From NCBI GenBank assembly GCA_027058735.1, contig JALURZ010000228.1, forward strand, positions 1-8,461: DNA of 8,461 bases, in the 5' to 3' direction. Shown here one piece after another: positions 1 through 7,210 of the stretch. Below the pieces are notes generated by a model, which saw nothing but the letters and a program-made list of their open reading frames with translations, was not told the origin of the DNA and did not search any database. Every line of letters starts with the position of its first letter. Within the stretch, counting starts at the first letter, position 1. This DNA is from Hyphomicrobiales bacterium (GTDB taxonomy: Bacteria; Pseudomonadota; Alphaproteobacteria; Rhizobiales; JALURZ01). The translations under genes and the position numbers were made by a program.

Positions 1-50
1 GTCAACAATTTGCGCCCCGCCGGGGCGGCGCCGGGGCGCAAATTGTTGAC
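1..50. repeat. Perfect 19-bp inverted repeat with 12-nt centre
   Basis: Bases 1-19 and 32-50 are exact reverse complements around a 12-nt GC-rich centre (20-31). The outer part of each arm is AT-rich (GTCAACAATTTG) and the inner part is GC-rich (CGCCCCG). It begins at the first base of the window, so the arms may extend further left. It has no U-tract, so it is not a classical intrinsic terminator. It could be a symmetric bidirectional terminator of an upstream gene, a member of an intergenic palindrome family, or a protein-binding site. The right edge gives TTGACG (46-51), a -35-like hexamer, but I see no convincing -10 at the right distance. Confidence 0.85.
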
Positions 51-87
51 GCCCGCGCGCCGAGCGGGCATGTACAGGCCTCCCGCG

Positions 88-123
88 AGGGCCCTTTGCG
101 CGATTCGCGCAAAAGCCTTTTTT
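88..123 (+). terminator. Terminator-like hairpin in the thrS leader (terminator or attenuator)
   Basis: An 8-bp perfect stem, TTTGCGCG (95-102) with CGCGCAAA (106-113), closes on a 3-nt loop. It can be extended by imperfect pairing of 88-92 with 115-118, and is followed by six T (118-123). It lies only 31 nt before the thrS Shine-Dalgarno. A thrS promoter would hardly fit between the two, so the hairpin either ends an upstream transcript or lies inside the thrS leader as an attenuator. An alternative stem, 77-80 with 90-93, would compete with its base. The loop includes a GANTC site (102-106). Confidence 0.5.
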
Positions 124-166
124 GCTTACCTGCGTTGTGTGCAGCGATTGAGCAGGAGAAAAACCG

Positions 167-2089
<1,923 letters not shown>

Positions 2090-2111
2090 GCGGGGGCGGG
2101 GAGGAGTTTTG

Positions 2112-2144
2112 ATGGTCGCCGGCTGTCGGCTTGGCAGGGTGTGA
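2112..2144 (+). other. Ten-codon reading frame with strong Shine-Dalgarno after thrS
   Basis: GGGGAGGAG (2098-2106) is followed 5 nt later by ATG and a ten-codon frame, MVAGCRLGRV, whose stop falls in the left arm of the thrS terminator. It starts 22 nt after the thrS stop. It could be the remnant start of a lost downstream gene, a genuine micro-ORF, or chance. There is no family evidence, so it is listed only because the ribosome-binding site is unusually good. Confidence 0.2.
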
Positions 2145-2171
2145 TAGCGAAGCGTATCGCACCATTTTTTT
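2138..2171 (+). terminator. Intrinsic terminator of thrS
   Basis: The arms GGTGTGATA (2138-2146) and TATCGCACC (2155-2163) pair over 9 bp with one G-U, around an 8-nt loop. They are followed by one A and seven T (2165-2171), a textbook rho-independent terminator on the plus strand 50 nt after the thrS stop. The opposite strand has no U-tract, so it should not end the converging gene. Confidence 0.88.
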
Positions 2172-2276
2172 GGCAATCGGCCGGCTGCCGCGGCCAGGTG
2201 GTGTGTTACGCCTGAGGGCTGACGCACTCTGCGGTCTGCTGTTTGCCATCTGTCGCCACGGCGACCAGGCGACTGG

Positions 2277-4085
2277 CTATCTGATTTCAATCGCCACGTC
2301 CTTCGCCTGCCCGGCGATGATGTCGAAATCGCTGCGGTAGGTCCTGCCGGCAATTTGCGCCGTTACGGTGTAGCGCCCGGGTGCGAGGATATCGGCGGGC
2401 ATCGTCTTGCCGTCGGCTTCGGCAACCGTGTCGCCCTTTGCATCGGCCAGACGCCACCGCGCTTTTGCGGCGTGAGCGCCCGCCTTCGCGCCCGTCAGCC
2501 GGAACCGGGCGATGCCGGCCTTGTGGTTGATCTCGACCTCGGTCAGCCGGCCCGGCCGGATGGTGACCCGGGTTTTGACCGTCGCGTTGGCCGAACCATA
2601 CTGGCTGACGATCTCATAGGCACCCGCGTTAAGGCGGATGATATCGTTTTTCCCGACAAGCGTGGCGAGGGGTTTGCGGCCGGCCGCCAGATCGCCCTCG
2701 GCGTAAATCTTCTGGACCGCCGCGCGCCCGGGCGGGATTTCGAGCGAGACCAGCGTCGTGCGCACCCGAATGGCGCCGGCATTGAGAACAAAGGTCGCAT
2801 CGCTCAGCCTGTTCGGCCTGACCGTGATGATCTTGGCGGCCATTGCGTGGCCATAGGCCGCGCGCACGACATATTCGCCCGGCGCAAGGGGGAACGCCGC
2901 GTCCGCGCTTTGTTGCGCGGCGACCTGGATCCATTTGTTCCGCTGTTGCGGATCGATGCGGAAGACCGACCAGTCCACCGGGCGCTCGATCGGCGCCAGC
3001 TTGCGGGTGATCCTCGCCCGCAACCGCAGCCCGCTTTTTTCTCCCGCCCGCTCCTCGACGATAAATTCCGGGGCGATGACGGCGCTCGGCGTCGGCCTGC
3101 GCACGGCGTCTTCAAGCCGCGCCATTTTTTCCGCTTCCAGCGCGGTGGCGCCCCCCCCGGCATCGGGCGAAGCCGGGCCGTCAACGGCCCCGGTGTCCGC
3201 GCCGCTGGCCGGTTTCGCTGCGTCCCCGGCATCGCCCTGGTCCGGGGCCGCCGCCACCGCGCCTTGCGGTGGCTCGCGGTCGGCCAGGAATGCGGGCGGC
3301 GGCGGCTTGACGAGGGGAACGGGTGGCGGGCCGGCCGGCTTTTCGCGGGGGCGCACCGGTTCGTCCTCCTCCTTGAGCGAGCCGGTCACGATGCTGCCCG
3401 CTTGCCCGTCGCTGCGCACTACGTCCGCGCGCGCCGCCGCGAAGGCCTGTTCCATAGCCTGCATGAGTTGGGGCCGGTCCACGGCGGTGAAAAACCGCCC
3501 CCCCGTCGCGCGCGCGATGCACGACAGCTTGGGGCGGTCAACCTTGAGGGAGGCGAAGGCGATCACGTGAATCCTGAAGTCCGGCGAGGTGCGCGCCAGC
3601 TCCCGCGCGACCGCGCACGGGTCCGGCTCGGCCCCGCAATTGTCCGGGCCATCCGCCAGCAGGATCATGGTCGCCGGCTTCACCCCGGCCTCAAGCAGGC
3701 CGGCGCCCTTCGTCAGGCTCGCCGCGACCGATGCCGCGCCACTGGGATTGGTGGCATTGAGTTTCTGCCTGATGGCGGCCGGGTCGATCGGGCCGATGGG
3801 AACAAGGCTCTCCACCCGGCCGCAATTGGCGGCCCGGCGGTGGCCGAAGCTGGCGATGCCGAACGGGAAGGCTCTGCGGTATCTCGGCAGCACCGCGTTG
3901 AGCGCGTCGCGGGCGATAACCACCCGGTTTTCCTGTTTGATCTGGGCCCACATGCTGCCGGAGGAATCGAGCATGAACAAAACATTGCGCCCGCCCGCCG
4001 CCGCGTCGTCCACATGCCCCGACACGACCAGAACAAAGGCGCCAAGCAATATGTTGCGGAGACACTTCAGGCGCATCGCACCCAT
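2277..4085 (-). CDS. Exported von Willebrand factor type A domain protein with C-terminal beta repeats
   Basis: Predicted periplasmic or surface protein of 602 residues; its specific role is not recognised. A signal peptide is visible (1-30: R5/K7/R10, hydrophobic 11-22, AAA before G31). The vWA domain spans about 33-215. It has the MIDAS start DSSGS (40-44), the ADG strand end (D145), the Cys pair C150/C157 and the LSCIARATGG segment typical of one bacterial vWA subfamily. The MIDAS Thr position (usual GKTP) reads GAAS at 116-119, so the Thr seems to be Ala. Residues 240-315 are Pro/Ala/Gly-rich and probably disordered. Three related modules follow, each with L-x-x-G-x-Y (400-405, 485-490, 567-572; repeat about 83 residues), probably beta sandwiches. 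The start at 4085 is favoured by GGGGAGGAG just upstream, with M4 as the alternative. No clear terminator follows; a GTCGCC/GGCGAC stem (2252-2265) lacks a U-tract. Confidence 0.85.
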   Translation of the reverse strand: MGAMRLKCLRNILLGAFVLVVSGHVDDAAAGGRNVLFMLDSSGSMWAQIKQENRVVIARDALNAVLPRYRRAFPFGIASFGHRRAANCGRVESLVPIGPIDPAAIRQKLNATNPSGAASVAASLTKGAGLLEAGVKPATMILLADGPDNCGAEPDPCAVARELARTSPDFRIHVIAFASLKVDRPKLSCIARATGGRFFTAVDRPQLMQAMEQAFAAARADVVRSDGQAGSIVTGSLKEEDEPVRPREKPAGPPPVPLVKPPPPAFLADREPPQGAVAAAPDQGDAGDAAKPASGADTGAVDGPASPDAGGGATALEAEKMARLEDAVRRPTPSAVIAPEFIVEERAGEKSGLRLRARITRKLAPIERPVDWSVFRIDPQQRNKWIQVAAQQSADAAFPLAPGEYVVRAAYGHAMAAKIITVRPNRLSDATFVLNAGAIRVRTTLVSLEIPPGRAAVQKIYAEGDLAAGRKPLATLVGKNDIIRLNAGAYEIVSQYGSANATVKTRVTIRPGRLTEVEINHKAGIARFRLTGAKAGAHAAKARWRLADAKGDTVAEADGKTMPADILAPGRYTVTAQIAGRTYRSDFDIIAGQAKDVAIEIR

Positions 4086-4275
4086 GCGCTTGCTCCTCCC
4101 CTCGAACCCCGGCCACAGATGCGCGCAAGTCTACCCGAGTGCGAAAGATTCGGGCAATCGCATAAATCCCGTCTTGGCCCCGCATTTTTCTTTTGTTTGC
4201 ACCGCTCAGGTGACGTATGTGATCGTTTGAACGGCGCCAATCCGTGTTGCGCCGCGCACCGCGCGTTGAGGGACC

Positions 4276-4854
4276 ATGACCAGTCCGCAAACCATCGATC
4301 TGCTGCTCACCCGCCGCTCGGTGCCGGCGAAAACCTTGACCGGCCCCGGCCCCGACGCCGGCCAGCTTAAAACCATCCTGACGATCGCCGCGCGGGTGCC
4401 CGACCACGCAAAGCTGGTGCCGTGGCGGTTCATTGTCATCGCCGGCGAGTCCTGCCGGTCGTTCGGCGAGCTGGTGGCCGGCGTGCGCGCGGCGGCAAAC
4501 CCGGCAACGGGCAGGGACGCCCTGATTGCCGAGCGGGCGCGTTTCGCCGGCGCGACCCATATTGTGGCGGTGGTGTCGCGTGCGGCGAGGGGGCACAAGA
4601 TACCCGAATGGGAACAGATATTGTCCGCCGGCGCGGTGACGCAGAACATGCTGGTCGCGGCCGCGGCCATGGGGTTTGCCGGTCAATGGCTGACCGGGTG
4701 GTATGCCTATGACCGTGATGTGCTTGCGCGCCTCGGGCTGAGCGCTGGGGAGCGCATCGCCGGCTACGTGTTTCTGGGAACGGCAAGCAAACCGCCGGGC
4801 GAGCGCCCGCGCCCGCAACTCGACGAGATCGTGACCCACTGGACCGGCTCTTGA
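4276..4854 (+). CDS. Nitroreductase family protein (YdjA-like flavoprotein)
   Basis: Predicted cytosolic FMN-dependent NAD(P)H oxidoreductase of 192 residues, close in length to E. coli YdjA (about 183). Visible family features are the N-terminal FMN-phosphate motif RRSVPA (13-18), the segment VPDHAKLVPWRF (41-52), the EWEQILSAGA helix (111-120), GFAGQWLTGW (133-142) and the C-terminal GYVFLGT strand (163-169). This pattern (RRS, PDH, PW-F, WEQ) is that of the YdjA subgroup rather than of NfsB or NfnB. The natural substrate of this subgroup is not known, so only the oxidoreductase class can be stated. The ATG is the first possible start after an in-frame TGA (4267-4269). The Shine-Dalgarno GAGGG is close (about 3 nt), suggesting modest initiation. 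It is divergent from the vWA gene and 27 nt ahead of the next flavoprotein gene, probably co-transcribed. Confidence 0.9.
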   Translation: MTSPQTIDLLLTRRSVPAKTLTGPGPDAGQLKTILTIAARVPDHAKLVPWRFIVIAGESCRSFGELVAGVRAAANPATGRDALIAERARFAGATHIVAVVSRAARGHKIPEWEQILSAGAVTQNMLVAAAAMGFAGQWLTGWYAYDRDVLARLGLSAGERIAGYVFLGTASKPPGERPRPQLDEIVTHWTGS

Positions 4855-4881
4855 GCCGGATGACAAACACGAGTGACCAAC

Positions 4882-5478
4882 ATGTTTTATGATGCCATCA
4901 CCAACGCCCACGGCCTGCGCCATGATCCCTTCAAGGCGCTGGTCGCGCCACGCCCCATCGGCTGGATCTCCACGCTCGACACCAACGGCGTCGTCAATCT
5001 CGCGCCCTACAGCTATTTCAATGCGGTGAGCGACAATCCGCATATCGTGTTTTTTTCAAGCGTCGGCCCCAAGGACAGCGCGAACAATGTGGAGGCGAGG
5101 GGCGAATTTGTCTGTTCGCTGGCGACCTGGGATCTGCGCGAGGCGATGAACGCGACGGCCGCGGAAGTTGAACCGGGGGTCGATGAAATGGCGCTGGCCG
5201 GACTGGAAGCCGCGGCGAGCCGGATGGTCGCGCCGCCGCGCGTCGCCGCCTCGCCCGTGGCCCTTGAGTGCAAATACCTGCAGACCGTGACCTTTCCGCA
5301 GACCGAAGGCGGGCCCTCGTCGAACCTCGTGGTGTTCGGCCAGGTCGTGGGGATACACATCGACGATGCCATGATCGAGGACGGGATGATCAACATGGAC
5401 AGGCTGCGGCCCATCGCCCGGCTTGGCTATATGGACTATACGGTTGTCGATACGGTGTTTTCGCTCACCCGTCCGTGA
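4882..5478 (+). CDS. Flavin reductase family protein (FMN-binding split barrel)
   Basis: Predicted cytosolic flavin-binding protein of 198 residues, of the flavin reductase-like domain family. Typical blocks are HDPFKALVAPRPIGWIST (14-31), NLAPYSYFNAVSDNP (39-53), the KDSANNV flavin-contact segment (64-70), GEFVCSLAT (74-82), GQVVGIHI (153-160) and the end block RPIARLGYMDYT (176-187). The family ranges from NAD(P)H:flavin reductases to flavin-containing enzymes of unknown substrate, so the precise reaction is open. The ATG at 4882 matches the usual family start (MFYD..T..HGL). An upstream in-frame GTG at 4873 would add three residues and has no better ribosome-binding site. It lies just after the nitroreductase gene, suggesting a two-gene flavoenzyme operon. 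It converges on the CoA-lyase gene with only 10 bp between stops. Confidence 0.9.
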   Translation: MFYDAITNAHGLRHDPFKALVAPRPIGWISTLDTNGVVNLAPYSYFNAVSDNPHIVFFSSVGPKDSANNVEARGEFVCSLATWDLREAMNATAAEVEPGVDEMALAGLEAAASRMVAPPRVAASPVALECKYLQTVTFPQTEGGPSSNLVVFGQVVGIHIDDAMIEDGMINMDRLRPIARLGYMDYTVVDTVFSLTRP

Positions 5479-5488
5479 CGGGCCGGCC

Positions 5489-6370
5489 TCAGGCGCCGCG
5501 GCGGCGCGCGGCGCGGGCCAGCAGCTTTTCGGCCCGTGTCAGATGCGGCCGGTCGAACATTTTTCCATCCAGAGCGATGACCCCGGCATTGGCGCCGCCG
5601 GCGAAGGCATCGACGATCCGCTGTGCGTGCGCGAGATCGGCGGCTGACGGCGTGAAGGCCTCATTGATGATCGCGATCTGCGCCGGATGAATGGCGATCT
5701 TCGCCACGAATCCGTCGCGCAGCGCCCGCCGGGCCTCCCGGCGCAGACCCTCCTCATCGCGAAAATCCCCATGGATGCCGTCAATCGGCTGCACGCCCGC
5801 GGCCACCGCGCCGGCGAGACACAAGGTGCGCGCCAGTTCATAGGGCGCCGTGTGGCGGCCCTCCTCATCCTTGCTGGTGTGGGCGCCCAGATCCGCGCTC
5901 AGGTCTTCCGCCCCCCAGGCAAGCCCGCAAAGCCGCGGACCCGCATCGGCGTAGCTGCCCAGATGAAACAGCGAGCGGGCGGTCTCGGTGGCGATCGCAA
6001 TGATGGCGGTGGCGTTCCGGCAGGCCGGGGTCTCATGGCCGCCGATCAGTGCGCAGAGGCGTTTGACATCATCGGCGTGCTCGCATTTCGGCTGGACGAT
6101 CCCCGCTGGCGCATGGGGCACCACCGCGGCGAGGTCGGCATCCGCCAGCCCGGTATCCAGCGCGTTGATGCGCACGAACAGCGCGGGCAGTTTGCCGCGT
6201 TCCTCCGGGCTGAGCGCGCTCAGGGTCCGGGCCACTTCCGCGCGCGCCTTGTCCCTGTTCGCCGGGGCGACCGAATCCTCAAGGTCGAGAATGACCGCAT
6301 CCGCAGCACTCCCCAGCGCCTTGGCGATCTTGCGCGCATCGTCGCCGGGCACGAACAGGTAGGAGCGCAT
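5489..6370 (-). CDS. CitE-like CoA-ester lyase (HpcH/HpaI aldolase superfamily)
   Basis: Predicted cytosolic Mg2+-dependent C-C lyase on a 3-hydroxyacyl-CoA substrate (293 residues, normal for single-domain CitE-like lyases). Visible family features are the start MRSYLFVPGDD, the DLEDSV block (29-34, E31/D32), VRIN with R67, the TET block with metal-ligand candidate E129, and WGAEDLSADLG with metal-ligand candidate D156. QPIDGIHGDFRD follows at about 194-205, then the HPAQI block (228-232). Candidate substrates are citramalyl-CoA, malyl-CoA or beta-methylmalyl-CoA, or 3-hydroxy-3-methylglutaryl-CoA; the sequence alone does not decide. It begins directly at the stop of the MaoC gene (TGA-GTG-ATG), so translational coupling is likely. 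A GTG at 6373 is the alternative start; ATG fits the family N-terminus. The neighbour suggests hydration of an unsaturated acyl-CoA followed by cleavage here. Confidence 0.9.
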   Translation of the reverse strand: MRSYLFVPGDDARKIAKALGSAADAVILDLEDSVAPANRDKARAEVARTLSALSPEERGKLPALFVRINALDTGLADADLAAVVPHAPAGIVQPKCEHADDVKRLCALIGGHETPACRNATAIIAIATETARSLFHLGSYADAGPRLCGLAWGAEDLSADLGAHTSKDEEGRHTAPYELARTLCLAGAVAAGVQPIDGIHGDFRDEEGLRREARRALRDGFVAKIAIHPAQIAIINEAFTPSAADLAHAQRIVDAFAGGANAGVIALDGKMFDRPHLTRAEKLLARAARRRGA

Positions 6371-6373
6371 CAC

Positions 6374-6835
6374 TCAGACATCCACACTCTTCTTGCGCAT
6401 GAACGCCTGGCGGCGGCAGATGGCCACCAGTTCATCGTGCTGGTTGAATCCCTTGTGTTCCAGTTCGACGATGCCCGCCTCGGGCCGCGATTTGCTTGCG
6501 CGCTTGGATATCACTTGCGTCGTCGCATGCAGGGTATCGCCCTGAAACACCGGTTTTGGGAACCGCACGTCGCTCATGCCCAGATTGGCGATGGTGGTGG
6601 CGACGGTCAGATCATTGACGGAAATGCCGATCACCAGCCCCAGTGTGAAAATGGAATTCATCAAAGGCTGGCCGAATTCGGTTTCGCTCTCGCAGAAATG
6701 ACGGTCGATATGCAGCGGCTGCGGGTTGAGCGTCATGCACGAAAACATCATGTTGTCCATCTCCGTCACGGTGCGGCGCAGCGGATGGACATGAATTTTG
6801 CCCTCCTCGAAATCCTCAAAATACAGTCCGCTCAT
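6374..6835 (-). CDS. MaoC family dehydratase/hydratase
   Basis: Predicted single hot-dog domain enoyl-CoA hydratase-type enzyme, 153 residues, cytosolic. The central helix segment reads LNPQPLHID (36-44), with conserved H42. The typical (R)-hydratase motif has Asp two residues before the Asn-Pro (GDxNPxH); here that place holds Thr-Leu and the loop is one residue longer. Later blocks (FGQPLMNSIFTLGLVIGISV, 54-73, and VRFPKPVFQGDTLHA, 90-104) are strongly conserved features of the MaoC subgroup found beside CitE-like lyases, such as M. tuberculosis Rv2499c with Rv2498c. AAGGAGA 5 nt upstream supports the start. It is the first gene of a two-gene operon with the lyase, stop and start abutting. 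Likely role (inference): hydrating an itaconyl-, mesaconyl- or methylglutaconyl-type CoA ester for the lyase. Confidence 0.88.
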   Translation of the reverse strand: MSGLYFEDFEEGKIHVHPLRRTVTEMDNMMFSCMTLNPQPLHIDRHFCESETEFGQPLMNSIFTLGLVIGISVNDLTVATTIANLGMSDVRFPKPVFQGDTLHATTQVISKRASKSRPEAGIVELEHKGFNQHDELVAICRRQAFMRKKSVDV

Positions 6836-6861
6836 TTGCGTCTCCTTCCCGGCGTTCGACC

Positions 6862-6907
6862 ATAGGGCGTATCTCTGTCATGCGGAACCGTTTGATGGAC
6901 CAGATCG
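6862..6907 (+). repeat. Decayed copy of the end of the 7588-7860 element
   Basis: Bases 6862-6888 match the right terminal repeat of the element (7860 read leftward to 7834) at 22 of 27 positions, and the left one (7588-7614) at 20 of 27. Similarity continues with a one-base gap to GATC at about 6902-6906 (TTTGATGGACCAGATC against TTTGTTGGGCCGGATC). Most differences are transitions. The interior and the opposite end of this copy are not recognisable. It lies 27 bp upstream of the maoC-like start codon. Confidence 0.75.
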
Positions 6908-7040
6908 GCTCGCCCGGCAAGACACGAAGCGATGCGGGCGAGCGGGCAGGGCCTGCGGGCATCGGGAGCCCTGTTGCCCGGGAGAATCACCCGGTGAGTT
7001 GTCCGCGACTCCGGCGGTGGATTCAGGACTCGTTTTGTTC

Positions 7041-7049
7041 TTTTCCACA
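7041..7049 (+). promoter_or_regulatory. DnaA-box-like site (8/9)
   Basis: TTTTCCACA differs at one base from the DnaA consensus TTATNCACA. It lies 72 bp left of a perfect box. Alone it would be weak evidence. Confidence 0.4.
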
Positions 7050-7120
7050 GCATGGCTTTTCCGCAACCGTTGAAAAACATACAAGTATTTGAAATCTAAA
7101 ACTAAAAAGTCCTCACGCCC

Positions 7121-7129
7121 TGTGCATAA
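7121..7129 (-). promoter_or_regulatory. DnaA box (9/9)
   Basis: TGTGCATAA on the plus strand is TTATGCACA on the minus strand, a full match to TTATNCACA. It sits between the AT-rich stretch (7066-7112) and the CtrA box (7136-7150), so DnaA could act as a regulator of the receiver promoter or, less likely, at an origin. Confidence 0.55.
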
Positions 7130-7135
7130 ACCCCA

Positions 7136-7150
7136 TTAACCAATGGTTAA
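7136..7150. promoter_or_regulatory. CtrA box (TTAA-N7-TTAA)
   Basis: TTAACCAATGGTTAA is an exact match to the CtrA consensus TTAA-N7-TTAA and also a 7-bp-arm palindrome, followed by C as is common at CtrA sites. It lies 60 bp upstream of the preferred receiver start. In CtrA-activated promoters the box overlaps the -35. Here the second half (7147-7152) would be the -35, putting transcription start near 7180-7190. This favours the internal ATG at 7211 as the translation start. Confidence 0.8.
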
Positions 7151-7210
7151 CCAGCCGCAAATAGGAGTCGAGTCCTAATAATGCCAGACCCCTCCGCGAG
7201 GGCAGGAACG

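Larger units (their letters stand above)
6984..7174. promoter_or_regulatory. Cluster of six GANTC (CcrM-type methylation) sites
   Basis: GANTC occurs at 6984, 7007, 7020, 7027, 7165 and 7170, the last two directly in tandem (GAGTCGAGTC). About 0.75 would be expected by chance in 191 bp at equal base frequencies. The rest of the window holds only about a dozen by eye. In alphaproteobacteria GANTC is methylated by CcrM, and sites in promoters are read by GcrA with sigma-70. Confidence 0.7.
6836..7210. other. Long intergenic region between maoC-like and receiver genes
   Basis: No supportable protein gene lies in these 375 bases. The left half (6836-7030) is GC-rich and holds a decayed mobile-element end (6862-6907). 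The right half (about 7030-7180) turns AT-rich, especially 7066-7112, and holds DnaA-box-like sites, a CtrA box and most of a GANTC cluster. It should carry two divergent promoters; no sigma-70 promoter for the minus-strand operon is convincing (the best guess is a TATGGT reading left near 6862). Confidence 0.7.

Noticed and set aside
1..166. T-box riboswitch or Thr-codon leader peptide for thrS
   Set aside because: No T-box conserved sequence or specifier loop is visible. The short frames upstream are not threonine-rich, and T-boxes are typical of Gram-positive bacteria.
4086..4275. Shared divergent promoter or operator between the vWA and nitroreductase genes
   Set aside because: Both genes must have promoters here, but no -35/-10 pair or clear operator palindrome stood out, so none is claimed.
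2355..4370. 671-codon plus-strand open frame
   Set aside because: It mirrors the vWA gene on the other strand. Its translation is Arg/Gly/Ala-rich without a domain, whereas the minus-strand frame has a signal peptide and a vWA domain.
3691..5043. 450-codon minus-strand open frame across the vWA start and the nitroreductase gene
   Set aside because: It overlaps three real genes in the wrong frame and shows no family features.
5479..5507. Terminators between the converging flavin reductase and CoA-lyase genes
   Set aside because: Only a GGCCGGCC palindrome and a GC-rich stem inside coding sequence are seen, neither with a U-tract; the 10-bp gap leaves no clear intrinsic terminator.
5687..6865. 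392-codon plus-strand open frame opposite the MaoC/CoA-lyase operon
   Set aside because: It is the antisense shadow of two genes with clear family motifs.
6880..7092. 70-codon open frame in the intergenic region
   Set aside because: No family, no good ribosome-binding site; it overlaps the decayed repeat and the GANTC cluster.
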